From Nocardia spumae (GTDB lineage Bacteria; Actinomycetota; Actinomycetes; Mycobacteriales; Mycobacteriaceae), in assembly GCF_020733635.1 (NCBI RefSeq), contig NZ_JAJFZL010000001.1:1550001-1614000 (forward strand): 64,000 nt of DNA. Reading direction: 5' to 3'. The position numbers and the translations under genes are program-made. Positions 8,989 to 17,661 of the stretch are shown in pieces. The notes below the pieces were generated by a model. That model had not been told where the DNA came from, did no database searches, and worked only from the letters and a program-made list of their open reading frames with translations. Position 1 is the stretch's first letter. Each line of letters opens with the position of its first letter.

Positions 8989-9783
8989 GTGAAGCTTGCT
9001 AGTCGGGTGCTCGGCAATAAGGTGCGCGGCCTGCCCTATCGCATCTACGAGACGCGGCTGTCGAAGCAGCTCGCCGGGAAACAGCATCCGCGCCACGTCG
9101 CCGTGGTCTGCGACGGCAACCGCCGATGGGCCCGCGAGAACGGCTTCACCGACGTCACGCACGGTCACCGCGTGGGCGCGCTCAAGATCGCCGAACTGGT
9201 CGGCTGGTGTCAGGTCGAGGGCATCGAGATGGTGACGGTGTACCTGCTGTCGACCGAGAACCTCAGCCGCTCCGCCGATGAGCTGGAGACCCTGTTCGAG
9301 GTGATCACCGATGTGGTCGAGGAGCTGTCGGCGCCGGAGAACAACTGGGGCGTCCGCATCGTCGGCACCCTCGCCGGACTGCCCGAGGATGTGGCGCGGC
9401 GGATGCAGAAGGCGGCCGACGAAACCCACGGCCGCGCGGGCGTGCACGTGAACGTCGCGATCGGATACGGCGGCCGGCAGGAGATCGCCGACGCGGTGCA
9501 GTCGCTGGTGCGGCAGGAGATCGCGGCGGGCGAGACCGGTGAGGATCTGGTCCAGTCGATCACCGTCAATGCCATCGGCCAGCATCTCTACACCTCCGGT
9601 CAGCCCGACCCGGACCTGGTCATCCGCACCTCCGGGGAGCAGCGGCTGTCGGGCTTCCTGCTCTGGCAGAGCGCCTATTCCGAGATCTGGTTCACCGAGG
9701 CCTACTGGCCCGAATTCCGCCGGGTGGACTTCCTGCGCGCCCTGCGCGATTACGCCGCGCGGCATCGCCGTTACGGAATCTGA
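8989..9783 (+). CDS. cis-Prenyl diphosphate synthase (Z-farnesyl diphosphate synthase-like)
   Basis: UppS-family enzyme of 264 residues condensing isopentenyl diphosphate in the Z configuration. Signatures are CDGNRRWAR near residue 38 (catalytic Asp and phosphate binding), TVYLLSTENLSR, and the C-terminal PDLVIRTSGEQRLSGFLLW followed by FTEAYWPEF. Its length and ending closely resemble Rv1086 of M. tuberculosis, which makes the short omega,E,Z-farnesyl diphosphate feeding decaprenyl phosphate synthesis. I chose the GTG at 8989 because it matches that protein's N-terminus; starts at 8932 and 8947 would add an unsupported extension. Confidence 0.92.
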   Translation: MKLASRVLGNKVRGLPYRIYETRLSKQLAGKQHPRHVAVVCDGNRRWARENGFTDVTHGHRVGALKIAELVGWCQVEGIEMVTVYLLSTENLSRSADELETLFEVITDVVEELSAPENNWGVRIVGTLAGLPEDVARRMQKAADETHGRAGVHVNVAIGYGGRQEIADAVQSLVRQEIAAGETGEDLVQSITVNAIGQHLYTSGQPDPDLVIRTSGEQRLSGFLLWQSAYSEIWFTEAYWPEFRRVDFLRALRDYAARHRRYGI

Positions 9784-9793
9784 GCGGCGCCGC

Positions 9794-9827
9794 CGGGCGG
9801 AGAGTAGATACGGGCGGAGAGTAGATA
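9794..9827. repeat. 17-bp perfect tandem duplication
   Basis: CGGGCGGAGAGTAGATA occurs twice head to tail (9794-9810 and 9811-9827), just after the prenyl synthase stop codon. It looks like a recent slippage duplication in the short gap before the next gene. No function is evident. Confidence 0.85.
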
Positions 9828-9902
9828 ACAGCCCGGCGCAGGATGTGTTGCATTGCATGATCATCGCCCGGCCCGTAGCGGCGTTCGCGTACCGTCGCGA
9901 AC

Positions 9903-10499
9903 ATGGGCGAGATGGGCAGCGGTGCGGCGGAGTCGGCCGGAGCTCTGCTGCCGTATGTCAGCTATGCCGAATTCGGCCGGCGGTTCGTGGCCTATGCCGC
10001 ATCCGAACAACGTATCGCGGGTGTCTTCGCCCAATTGGCGGGCAGCGCACTCGATTTCGGCCCGATCGGCGTCGGCCCGGCACGTCTGGCCAAGGCGTCG
10101 GCGCAGGTGCAGCTCGGTGAGCCGGTGCTGCGCCGGTCCGTCGAGGAGGTCGTCGGCTTCGATCTGGCGATACCGCTGGATATCGATCTTCTGCTGGATC
10201 TCGCGGTCGATCGGCACCGATTCGCGATCACCGGCTTCGTCGACGTCCATCTGGCCGTCCGGACCGCGGCGCCGCTGCGGATCATCGTGGATATCGCCGA
10301 ACCGCGCCCCGGTGATGTGCGCATCGATATCGCCACCGCTACCCGGCGCGGGCGGCTGCTGCGATTGCTGGCCGGCGTCGATCACGAGATCCGCCGGTTC
10401 GTGGCGCGCTATGTGGCCACCGAGATCCGTAAACCGCATATCGCGGCCGTGCGCGATATCGATGTCGCGGTCCGGCTCGACGCGGCATGGCCGACGTGA
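9903..10499 (+). CDS. Conserved hypothetical protein
   Basis: A 198-residue protein with codon use like its neighbours, no signal peptide and no membrane helix. The central part (about 80-150) alternates short hydrophobic and charged stretches, such as DLAIPLDIDLLLDLAVD and ITGFVDVHLAVRT, which suggests a beta-rich domain. The C-terminal part is helical and basic. I do not recognise the family. The ATG at 9903 and another at 9915 are both possible starts. It ends directly against the convergent coaA stop codon. Confidence 0.75.
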   Translation: MGEMGSGAAESAGALLPYVSYAEFGRRFVAYAASEQRIAGVFAQLAGSALDFGPIGVGPARLAKASAQVQLGEPVLRRSVEEVVGFDLAIPLDIDLLLDLAVDRHRFAITGFVDVHLAVRTAAPLRIIVDIAEPRPGDVRIDIATATRRGRLLRLLAGVDHEIRRFVARYVATEIRKPHIAAVRDIDVAVRLDAAWPT

Positions 10500-11432
10500 T
10501 CAGAGCTTGCGCAACCGGATCCGATTGATGCTGTGGTCGGAGTCCTTGCGCAGCACCAGTGTCGCCCGGGGGCGGGTCGGCAGGATGTTCTCCACCAGAT
10601 TGGGGCGGTTGGTGGCGTTCCAGATCTCCTGAGCCGCGACGGTCGCCTCGGAATCGGTGAACTTCGCGTAGTGGTGGAAATGCGACCGCGGATCGGCGAA
10701 CGCCGTTTTCCGGAGGGACAGAAAACGATCGACGTACCAGCGCTCGATGTTCTCGATGCGCGCATCGACGTAGATCGAGAAATCGAACAGATCCGACACC
10801 ATCAGCCGAGGTCCGGTCTGCAGCACGTTGAGCCCCTCCACGATGAGGATGTCGGGCTGGCGCACGCAGTGGAATTGGTCGGGCAGGATGTCGTAGGCGA
10901 TATGCGAGTACATCGGTGCGCACACTTCGGGCGCACCGGATTTGACCTCGGTGACGAAGCGAAGCAGTTTGCGCCGGTTGTAACTTTCCGGGAAGCCCTT
11001 GCGGTGCATGATGCCGCGCCGGGTGAGCTCCGCTGTGGGATAGAGGAATCCGTCGGTGGTCACCAGATCGACGCGCGGATGATGATCCCAGCGGGCGAGC
11101 AGTGCCTGCAGAACGCGGGCCGTGGTGGATTTTCCGACGGCCACACTTCCGGCGATCCCGATGACGAACGGCACCTGATGATCGGGGTGGGTCTCGCCGA
11201 GAAAGGTCGCGGTCGCGGCGAACAGTCGCTGCCGGGCGGCGACCTGCAGATGAATCAACCGGGCCAGCGGCAGGTAGACCTCGGCGACTTCCTCGAGGTC
11301 GATCTGCTCGCCCAGACCGCGCAGGCCGATCAGTTCTTCCTCGGTGAGAATCAGAGGTGTCGACTTGCGCAGCATGCGCCATTGTTTGCGATCGAATTCG
11401 ACGTACGGACTCGGCTCACTCATCCGCCCCAC
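10500..11432 (-). CDS. coaA: Type I pantothenate kinase
   Basis: Phosphorylates pantothenate, the committed step of coenzyme A synthesis, in the cytosol. The 310-residue length is normal for the type I (PanK-I) P-loop family. The Walker A is [15 protein letters not shown] (about residues 91-105). The N-terminus reads [15 protein letters not shown], a family hallmark. [10 protein letters not shown] and EGLNVLQTG supply further conserved active-site strands. Start is GTG at 11432, which aligns with the M. tuberculosis start; an ATG three codons later (11423) is also possible. Remembered synteny: Rv1092c, next to glyA. Confidence 0.95.
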   Translation of the reverse strand: MGRMSEPSPYVEFDRKQWRMLRKSTPLILTEEELIGLRGLGEQIDLEEVAEVYLPLARLIHLQVAARQRLFAATATFLGETHPDHQVPFVIGIAGSVAVGKSTTARVLQALLARWDHHPRVDLVTTDGFLYPTAELTRRGIMHRKGFPESYNRRKLLRFVTEVKSGAPEVCAPMYSHIAYDILPDQFHCVRQPDILIVEGLNVLQTGPRLMVSDLFDFSIYVDARIENIERWYVDRFLSLRKTAFADPRSHFHHYAKFTDSEATVAAQEIWNATNRPNLVENILPTRPRATLVLRKDSDHSINRIRLRKL

Positions 11433-11697
11433 CTAGTCACACTCCCGGTCCGGCATCTTTGCGCCGGGTGCGCGCACGATCGTCCGCCCCGATGTCACCG
11501 ATGAAGCTGTGCCGTGCCCGGCGCGGTGAGATTCGCTCGACAGTCCTCGCATAGGCGAATTCTCCTCGAGGTCGACACCGCATCGAACGCGGGGTGTTAT
11601 TACCCGCCAGTAACTATGGGTGACATTTCTCTCGGGGATGTCGGGTTTCGGCTGTGCGGGCCGACCGCCCGGGGCGCAGCGGCTATCGTCGGATGCC

Positions 11698-12894
11698 ATG
11701 CACGCGCACCCGCTCGTCACCGAATATCTGCGCCTGGGACTGGCTTTCGATCGGCTGGAACCCGGATTCGTCGACGCCTTCACCGGCGATCCGGCGCTGC
11801 GCCGGGCCGTGGAATCGGGCCCCGCGCCCGCGCCGCGCGAGTTGGCCGAGCGGGCGGCGGCACTGTCGAAGGAGCTGCCCGAGGCGGGTCTGAGTGCGCG
11901 GCGGACCGAATTCCTCGCGGCCCATCTGCGCGCGCTGGAATGCTCGGGACGCAAGTTCGCCGGCGACCGGATCTCGTTCGTCGCCGAGGTGCGGGCGTAT
12001 TTCGACGTGGATATCGAACTCGGCGAGGTGGAGGACTACCGCGACGCCCATCGGCAGCTGGACGAGGTCCTCGCCGGTGACGGTTCGCTGCTCGAGCGCA
12101 TGACCGCACATCGGCGCGCCGACGAGATTCCGCCGCACCGGCTGACCGAATGTGTCCAGGCCTTCTCCGGCGCGCTGCGCGAGCTGGTGCGCGAGCGGTA
12201 TCCGCTGCCGGATCACGAGCGCGTGGAATATGAAGTCGTCGGCGACAAACCGTGGTCCGGGTTCAACTACTACCTCGGCAATTTCCAGTCCAAGGTGGCG
12301 ATCAATTCCGACCTCAAACAACATATGGCGAACCTGCCCGCGCTGATCGCGCACGAGGCCTATCCCGGCCATCACACCGAGCATTGCCGTAAGGAGGCGG
12401 GGCTGGTCGCGGCCGGACAGGACGAGCAGACGTTGTTCGTGGTCAACACTCCGCAGTGCCTGATGGCGGAGGGACTGGCGGATCTGGCCCTGACATCGAT
12501 CGTCGGGCCGGACTGGGGCATCTGGGCCCAGGAGATCTACGCCGATCTCGGCCTGCGTTTCGACGGTGAACGCGCGCAACGGCTTTCGACCGCCTCGTCG
12601 AAACTGCTCGGCGTGCGCCAGGATGCGGCACTGCTGCTGCACGACCGCGGTCGCGATGTCGATGAGGTCGCCGAATTCCTCCAGCGCTGGAGTCTGACTA
12701 CTCCCGAACGCGCCCGACAGTCCCTGCGGTTCCTGTCCTCACCGCTGTGGCGCGCGTACATCAGCACCTATGTCGAGGGGTATCGGCTGCTGGGCGGCTG
12801 GCTGGATCGCGCCGTCGATACGGCGGATCGAGTCGCCCGCTTCGGCAGGCTGCTCGATGAACCGCTGACCCCGGCGGCGCTGCGACGTCCGTGA
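11698..12894 (+). CDS. DUF885 family protein, putative metallopeptidase-like
   Basis: A 398-residue cytosolic protein. The DUF885 core is visible as KVAINSDLKQHMANLP followed by HEAYPGHHTEHC, an HExxxxHH-type element that probably binds a metal ion, and then MAEGLADLAL. Related proteins are annotated as dipeptidases or carboxypeptidases, but the substrate is unknown. I chose the ATG at 11698, where the conserved N-terminal helix begins; an in-frame start at 11620 would add 26 residues of non-conserved sequence. It transcribes away from coaA. Confidence 0.88.
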   Translation: MHAHPLVTEYLRLGLAFDRLEPGFVDAFTGDPALRRAVESGPAPAPRELAERAAALSKELPEAGLSARRTEFLAAHLRALECSGRKFAGDRISFVAEVRAYFDVDIELGEVEDYRDAHRQLDEVLAGDGSLLERMTAHRRADEIPPHRLTECVQAFSGALRELVRERYPLPDHERVEYEVVGDKPWSGFNYYLGNFQSKVAINSDLKQHMANLPALIAHEAYPGHHTEHCRKEAGLVAAGQDEQTLFVVNTPQCLMAEGLADLALTSIVGPDWGIWAQEIYADLGLRFDGERAQRLSTASSKLLGVRQDAALLLHDRGRDVDEVAEFLQRWSLTTPERARQSLRFLSSPLWRAYISTYVEGYRLLGGWLDRAVDTADRVARFGRLLDEPLTPAALRRP

Positions 12895-13017
12895 TCGGAC
12901 CCCGGCCCACATCGGCATCATGCTGCGGGGCTGCCCGGACAGCAGCGCGCATACGATGTTCTGCCGGCGCATCAGCAGTGCCCGCAGGGGATCGACGGGG
13001 ACGAAGATCGGCTGCAT
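12739..13017 (-). CDS. Small candidate ORF with strong ribosome site, overlapping DUF885 gene 3' end
   Basis: A 92-residue frame begins MQPIFVPVDPLRALLMRRQN. A good AGGAG sits six bases before the ATG. The first ~42 codons lie in otherwise empty DNA; the rest runs antisense through the end of the DUF885 gene, so that half may be just read-through. I do not recognise the product. The ribosome site is the main argument that it is translated; codon evidence is weak because of the overlap. Confidence 0.35.
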   Translation of the reverse strand: MQPIFVPVDPLRALLMRRQNIVCALLSGQPRSMMPMWAGVRSRTSQRRRGQRFIEQPAEAGDSIRRIDGAIQPAAQQPIPLDIGADVRAPQR

Positions 13018-13290
13018 GATGTGCTCCTCGTGACGGGAATCCGAGACGGGGCCGGTGGACGACGACCGGGGCCGCACCGGAATATCGGCACGGCGCGCCA
13101 TGTGGTTAGCGCAGTGAAGAAAATTCGATATCCGGAAAATTGTGAACAGTGATGCGAATCGCAATGTCCGGTTCGCGGCTATCGATCGAATTGACGGGAA
13201 ATTCGGAACTTCGGAAATCGACGCGGGTTCGCGCCCGAGCCGCGAACCCGTCCGGACCGTCGATTCGATAGGTGAATCGGCCGGCAGGAA

Positions 13291-13410
13291 CTACATCCCC
13301 CAGCCGGAACAACCAGCGGCGCCGCCCGAGGAGATGGTGCAGGCCGACTTCAGGAGTGCGAAAAGCAAATCCTGAATCGCGTTGCCGGTGCCAGCGGTGA
13401 AATACAGCAT
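13291..13410 (-). CDS. 39-residue candidate small protein
   Basis: The ATG at 13410 is preceded by AGGGG five bases upstream. The product begins MLYFTAGTGNAIQDLLFALL and ends in a Gly/Ser/Cys-rich tail with two cysteines (SACTISSGG, then GCSGWGM). The first half could form a short amphipathic helix. No family is recognised. Evidence for translation is the ribosome site and start alone. A small secreted or membrane-active peptide is one possibility, but this is unproven. Confidence 0.35.
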   Translation of the reverse strand: MLYFTAGTGNAIQDLLFALLKSACTISSGGAAGCSGWGM

Positions 13411-13538
13411 GTGAACCCCTGAGTGCTCGAATGAGACTGATAACGCCGTCATAGTCGTCGACGGCGCGGCGAATGTTACGGCATTTTTGCGGGCCGGTCA
13501 GCCCCCATTGTCGAACGGACTTTCCGGGTGGGCGCGCA

Positions 13539-13665
13539 GCCTTGCGGGGTTACGCGGGCTGCCTCCTCCAGGCCCGTCGCGGCCACCGCTGTGCTCGACG
13601 GCGGCGGCCGCGGGGCCTTGCGGGGTTACGCGGGCTGCCTCCTCCAGGCCCGTCGCGGCCACCGC
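13539..13665. repeat. 51-bp perfect direct repeat before glyA
   Basis: The block 13539-13589 recurs without a mismatch at 13615-13665, separated by 25 bp. Each copy starts GCCTTGCGGGGTTACG and ends CGTCGCGGCCACCGC. The second copy stops 13 bp before the glyA start codon. It is therefore a recent duplication of the glyA upstream leader and may have duplicated a regulatory site. Confidence 0.9.
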
Positions 13666-13678
13666 ATAGACTGTCCGG

Positions 13679-14977
13679 GTGACCCAGACGACCGCCGCAT
13701 CTGTCAACACCCAATCGCTCGCCGAACTGGATCCGGAGCTGGCCGCCGCGATGGCGGGCGAGCTCGCCCGTGAGCGCGACACCCTCGAGATGATCGCCTC
13801 GGAGAATTTCGTGCCGCGCGCGGTGCTGCAGGCGCAGGGCAGTGTGCTGACCAACAAGTACGCCGAGGGGTATCCGGGGCGTCGCTACTACGGCGGTTGT
13901 GAGCATGTCGACGTGGTGGAGAATCTGGCGCGCGAGCGGGTCAAGGCGCTGTTCGGTGCCGAATTCGCCAATGTGCAGCCGCATTCGGGCGCACAGGCCA
14001 ATGCCGCGGTGCTGATGTCGCTGATGAATCCGGGGGAGAAGCTGCTCGGCCTGGATCTCGCGCACGGTGGTCACCTCACCCACGGCATGCGGCTGAACTT
14101 CTCCGGCAAGCTGTACGAGGTCCACGCGTACGGGGTCAGCAAGGAAGATCACCGCGTCGATATGGACGAACTGCGCAAGCAGGCGCTCGAGGTGCGGCCC
14201 AAGGTGATCGTGGCCGGCTGGTCGGCCTACCCACGGCACCTGGATTTCGCGGCGTTCCGCGAGATCGCCGACGAGGTCGGGGCCTACCTGTGGGTCGATA
14301 TGGCGCACTTCGCCGGTCTGGTCGCCGCCGGTCTGCACCCGTCTCCGGTGCCGCACGCCGATGTCGTCTCCTCCACCGTGCACAAGACCCTCGGCGGTCC
14401 CCGCTCAGGTCTGATCCTGGCCAAGCAGGAGTTCGCGAAGAAGCTCAACAGTGCGGTGTTCCCGGGGCAGCAGGGTGGCCCGCTGATGCACGTGATCGCG
14501 GCCAAGGCCGCCGCGTTCAAGATCGCCGGAACCGAGGAGTTCAAGCAGCGTCAGCAGCGCACCCTGTCGGGCGCGAAGATCCTGGCCGAGCGGCTCACCG
14601 CCGCCGATGTCGCCGGTAACGGCGTCACCGTGCTCACCGGCGGTACCGATGTGCACCTGGTGCTGGTCGATCTGCGTAACTCGCAGATGGACGGTCAGCA
14701 GGGGGAGGATCTGCTGCACGAGGTCGGAATCACGGTGAACCGCAACGCCGTTCCGTTCGACCCGCGGCCGCCGATGGTCACCTCGGGTCTGCGCATCGGC
14801 ACCGCCGCCCTGGCCACCCGTGGCTTCGGCGACACCGAGTTCACCGAGGTCGCCGACATCATCGCCACCGCCCTGGCCGGTAATGCCGATCTGAGCTCGC
14901 TGCGGGCGCGCGTGTCCAAGCTGGCCCTGGACTTCCCGCTCTACGACGGACTCGAGGACTGGAAACTGCTGGGCTGA
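13679..14977 (+). CDS. glyA: Serine hydroxymethyltransferase
   Basis: A 432-residue PLP enzyme interconverting serine and glycine with tetrahydrofolate, a main source of one-carbon units, in the cytosol. Family landmarks: [17 protein letters not shown] near the N-terminus, the GGHLTHG loop, [14 protein letters not shown], and the PLP-binding Lys in [14 protein letters not shown]. Length is normal. The start is GTG at 13679, right after a duplicated 51-bp leader. Its 3' end overlaps the convergent regulator gene by 37 bp. Remembered counterpart: Rv1093 (glyA1). Confidence 0.96.
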   Translation: MTQTTAASVNTQSLAELDPELAAAMAGELARERDTLEMIASENFVPRAVLQAQGSVLTNKYAEGYPGRRYYGGCEHVDVVENLARERVKALFGAEFANVQPHSGAQANAAVLMSLMNPGEKLLGLDLAHGGHLTHGMRLNFSGKLYEVHAYGVSKEDHRVDMDELRKQALEVRPKVIVAGWSAYPRHLDFAAFREIADEVGAYLWVDMAHFAGLVAAGLHPSPVPHADVVSSTVHKTLGGPRSGLILAKQEFAKKLNSAVFPGQQGGPLMHVIAAKAAAFKIAGTEEFKQRQQRTLSGAKILAERLTAADVAGNGVTVLTGGTDVHLVLVDLRNSQMDGQQGEDLLHEVGITVNRNAVPFDPRPPMVTSGLRIGTAALATRGFGDTEFTEVADIIATALAGNADLSSLRARVSKLALDFPLYDGLEDWKLLG

Positions 14978-15666
14978 GCCAGCAGGTGGCGCCAGCGGCG
15001 CGCCGAACGTTCCATGTCGGCGCCGATATGGTCGAGATAGTCGGCCATGGCTCCCAGGCGCGCGCCGGCGGCCCTGGACGGGCCGAGTAGTTCGGCGCCC
15101 CGGCGCGCGGCCTCGGTGAGGGTCCGGTTCGCGCGCACGCTCGCGATGGTGGTGCGGTACCAGGCGTCGACATCGAGGGTGTAGCGGTCACGCCGGGTTC
15201 CGGGTTCCCGGGTCCGGCGGATCAGGTCGTGTGCCTCGAGCGTCGCGACGGCGGTGGAAATGGTTGCGGGGCTTACCCGTAGCGCTGTGGCGAGGGCCGC
15301 CGCCGTCGCGCTCCCGGATTCGCTGAGGTACAGCTGTGCCACGATCGCCGCGCCGATGCGAGGGACGCCGGTCTCGACCAGCACCTCGCCGAATTCCGCC
15401 GTGTAGCGGGCCACCGTGTCATCGGAATGCGCTACGGGGGTGCTGTTTTCGCCTGATTTCGGGCGCGGCCGCCGAGCCCGCAGTGTCGCGGCGCGGTGCG
15501 CGCGCTCGGGCCGATAGCGGCCGGGACCCCCGTTGCGGGTCACTTCCCGGCTGATGGTGGAGGTCGGCCGGTCGAGCTGTCGCGCGATCTCGGCATAGCC
15601 CAGATGCCGGGCCAGGCCCTCGGCGATCCGCCGACGGTCGTCCTCGGTGAGCCTTCCTCCGGGCAC
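14941..15666 (-). CDS. Two-HTH regulator: IS30-type N-terminal helix-turn-helix plus GbsR/MarR-like domain
   Basis: A 241-residue DNA-binding protein. Residues 1-55 look like the IS30-transposase/Sigma-70-like HTH ([13 protein letters not shown], then [18 protein letters not shown]). A basic linker follows. From about 85 to 220 a MarR/GbsR-type winged helix is seen ([20 protein letters not shown], then [20 protein letters not shown]). It diverges from the P450 gene, with palindromes in the 220-bp gap, and is the obvious candidate regulator of that gene and itself. The last 37 bp overlap the glyA 3' end on the opposite strand. Confidence 0.82.
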   Translation of the reverse strand: MPGGRLTEDDRRRIAEGLARHLGYAEIARQLDRPTSTISREVTRNGGPGRYRPERAHRAATLRARRPRPKSGENSTPVAHSDDTVARYTAEFGEVLVETGVPRIGAAIVAQLYLSESGSATAAALATALRVSPATISTAVATLEAHDLIRRTREPGTRRDRYTLDVDAWYRTTIASVRANRTLTEAARRGAELLGPSRAAGARLGAMADYLDHIGADMERSARRWRHLLAQPSSFQSSSPS

Positions 15667-15812
15667 ATCGCCTCCTGCATGCCGTGGGTGCCGATCGAAT
15701 TATGCGTTCGAGGGTACGGTCATTGCAACGCAGCTCGGCGCCGGTTGCATTGAGCGTCATCCTCATTGCACTGATGAAATACGCCCTCAGCTGGTCATTC
15801 TTCTGTTTCTAC

Positions 15813-15824
15813 CGCTATATAGCG
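15813..15824. promoter_or_regulatory. Palindromic operator candidate 1 upstream of P450
   Basis: CGCTATATAGCG is a perfect 12-bp palindrome in the gap between the two-HTH regulator and the P450 gene. It differs by one base from the CGCTAAATAGCG palindrome between the TetR gene and the FAD monooxygenase 6 kb away. A second palindrome lies 28 bp downstream, centre to centre. Confidence 0.6.
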
Positions 15825-15837
15825 TTGTTGATTTACT

Positions 15838-15855
15838 GAACGCAACGTAGCGTTC
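15838..15855. promoter_or_regulatory. Palindromic operator candidate 2 upstream of P450
   Basis: GAACGC-AACGTA-GCGTTC has perfect six-base arms. It shares the half-site TAGCGTT with the nearby palindrome at 15813-15824. It lies 31 bp before the P450 start codon, where a bound repressor would cover the promoter. Confidence 0.55.
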
Positions 15856-15886
15856 GGGATATACCGAAGCAGGAACGGAGCGGACC

Positions 15887-17083
15887 ATGACCGATATCGC
15901 CGACACCACCGTCGTCGGACTGCCCACCGAGCGTCCGGCGGGCCGCCCTTTCGATCCGCCGGCCGGGCTGGCGATCCTGCGGGAGCGAAATCCTCTGGTG
16001 CGGATGAGGTTTCCCGATGGGCACCTGGGCTGGCTCGCCACCGGGCACGCGGTCGTGCGCGAGATCCTCGCCGATCCGCGGTTCAGCTCGCGGGTCGAGC
16101 TTGCGCACTATCCGCTGGCCGATATCGGTGCGATCCCGCCCGCGCCACTGGGTGACCTCACCGGCATCGACGCCCCGGAACACACGCGCTATCGAAAGCT
16201 GCTGGCGGGCAAATTCACCGCGCGCCGCATGCGGCAGCTCGGCGAACGCATCGAGCGGATCACCGCCGACCACCTCGACGCCATGCGGACCGGTGGCGGA
16301 CCGGTGGATCTGGTGCGTGCCTTCGCGTTTCCGATTCCGGCTCTGACGATCTGCGGGCTGCTCGGCGTCCCGTTCGACGATCACGACCGATTCCAGGAAC
16401 TGGCGGCCACCATGGGCGGTGTCGACGCCACCCCGGAACAGGCCTACGCCGCCTACGCGTCGATGACCGACTACATGGGTGAACTGGTGCGATCCAAACA
16501 GTCCCGGCCCACCGACGATCTGCTCGGCGATCTCGCCGCCGGTGGTGAACTCGACGTGGACGAACTGACCGGCATCGGCGCTTTCCTGTTGGCCGCCGGT
16601 CTCGACACCACGGTGAACATGATCGCGCTGGGCACCTACGCGCTCCTCGTTCACCGCGACCAATTCGAGCTGCTGCGCGCTCATCCCGATCTGGCCGGGC
16701 CGGCCGTCGAGGAGCTGATGCGGTATCTGTCGATCGCCCACACGGGCACCCGGGTCGCTCGCGCCGAGGTGGAAATCGGCGGGCAGACCGTGGCGGCGGG
16801 GGAGACAGTGGCGCTGTCGCTGCAAGCGGCCAACCGTGATCCGGCTCGATTCCATGATCCCGACACTCTCGACCTGCGTCGCGATCCGGCCGGGCATCTC
16901 GGATTCGGTTACGGCGCGCATCTGTGCCTGGGAGCGCAGCTGGCCCGGGTGGAGATGCGAGTCGCGCTGCCCGCCTTGATATCCCGATTCCCGGACCTGC
17001 GCGTGGCCGTCCCCGCGGAAGAGGTCGAACTACGCCACGACACCGGCATCCACGGCCTGCGCCGCTTGCCGGTGACCTGGTAG
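15887..17083 (+). CDS. Cytochrome P450
   Basis: A 398-residue soluble bacterial P450 monooxygenase needing ferredoxin partners, none of which is encoded here. The heme-ligating Cys347 sits in [16 protein letters not shown]. The I-helix oxygen-activation motif is AAGLDTT; the K-helix ExxR is in EELMRYL. The early FSSRVE segment and the DDLLGDLA loop fit the CYP107/CYP105-like secondary-metabolism group, but the substrate cannot be read. The ATG follows GGAACGGAG. It is divergent from a two-HTH regulator with palindromes between, so expression is probably inducible. Confidence 0.93.
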   Translation: MTDIADTTVVGLPTERPAGRPFDPPAGLAILRERNPLVRMRFPDGHLGWLATGHAVVREILADPRFSSRVELAHYPLADIGAIPPAPLGDLTGIDAPEHTRYRKLLAGKFTARRMRQLGERIERITADHLDAMRTGGGPVDLVRAFAFPIPALTICGLLGVPFDDHDRFQELAATMGGVDATPEQAYAAYASMTDYMGELVRSKQSRPTDDLLGDLAAGGELDVDELTGIGAFLLAAGLDTTVNMIALGTYALLVHRDQFELLRAHPDLAGPAVEELMRYLSIAHTGTRVARAEVEIGGQTVAAGETVALSLQAANRDPARFHDPDTLDLRRDPAGHLGFGYGAHLCLGAQLARVEMRVALPALISRFPDLRVAVPAEEVELRHDTGIHGLRRLPVTW

Positions 17084-17087
17084 GGGA

Positions 17088-17360
17088 TCAGTCGTGAGTG
17101 CTCAGATACTCGATGTAGAGCGGACGCAGCGCATCGGCGATCTTGCCCTCGCCGGCGTGCACATAGTCGTCGAGCATGGGCAGCACGTATTTGATGTCGG
17201 CTTCGCTCTCGCCGAGATCGCCGGTGGCCGCCTGGGCCGCCGGAATCTGCTCGAGCAGGCGCCACAGGAACTTGACATCGCCATGGCGCACGGCATGTTT
17301 GACGGCTCGGTCGTGAAGTTCCTTCGACGACAGCTTGTCCAGTTCCGCGGGATCGCTCAT
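17088..17360 (-). CDS. Conserved small hypothetical protein
   Basis: A 90-residue, mainly helical protein with balanced charge, beginning SDPAELDKLSSKELHDRAV. It has typical high-GC codon use and stops five bases from the convergent P450 stop codon. No domain is recognised. Its length and charge make a soluble cytosolic role likely. Confidence 0.75.
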   Translation of the reverse strand: MSDPAELDKLSSKELHDRAVKHAVRHGDVKFLWRLLEQIPAAQAATGDLGESEADIKYVLPMLDDYVHAGEGKIADALRPLYIEYLSTHD

Positions 17361-17564
17361 GGTGTGACTCTAGCCGCCGGACCGGGGCATCGGGCAACCA
17401 TGTAGCTGACTGATAGCTACTGGTCGGCGTTAACGACATATTCATCGACACGCCTGTCATCTCGGGAGCCGGAATCGCGAAACCGCAGTACCGTCGAAGT
17501 GCGAGCCGCGTCGTTGTGGCTCGTGCGGGAGGTCCTGATCGTGGCTGAGGAATTCAGTACGAGG

Positions 17565-17581
17565 GGGCCGGTACCCGGCCC
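17565..17581 (+). promoter_or_regulatory. Stem-loop in phoH2 leader
   Basis: GGGCCGG-TAC-CCGGCCC forms a seven-base-pair GC stem with a three-base loop, about 80 bp before the phoH2 start. A short reading frame (GTG at 17541, 17 codons, stop at 17594, preceded by GGGAGGT) runs through it. Together they could act as a leader or attenuator. In mycobacteria an antitoxin ORF (PhoAT) lies at this place; this peptide is too short to equate with it. Confidence 0.4.
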
Positions 17582-17622
17582 TCGGGTCGTTTGACCCCAG
17601 GGCGGACCGGCCCAGCGAGAAC

Positions 17623-17645
17623 GTCCGTGCGGGTATGGCACGGAC
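17623..17645 (+). promoter_or_regulatory. Stem-loop abutting the phoH2 ribosome site
   Basis: GTCCGTGC-GGGTATG-GCACGGAC has perfect eight-base arms and ends three bases before the AAAGGAG of phoH2. If it forms in the mRNA it would sit next to the ribosome site and could modulate initiation. Confidence 0.5.
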
Positions 17646-17661
17646 AACAAAGGAGCCCACC

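Noticed and set aside
14941..15666. IS30 transposase
   Set aside because: Only the short N-terminal HTH is IS30-like; there is no DDE catalytic core and no terminal inverted repeats. It reads as a regulator.
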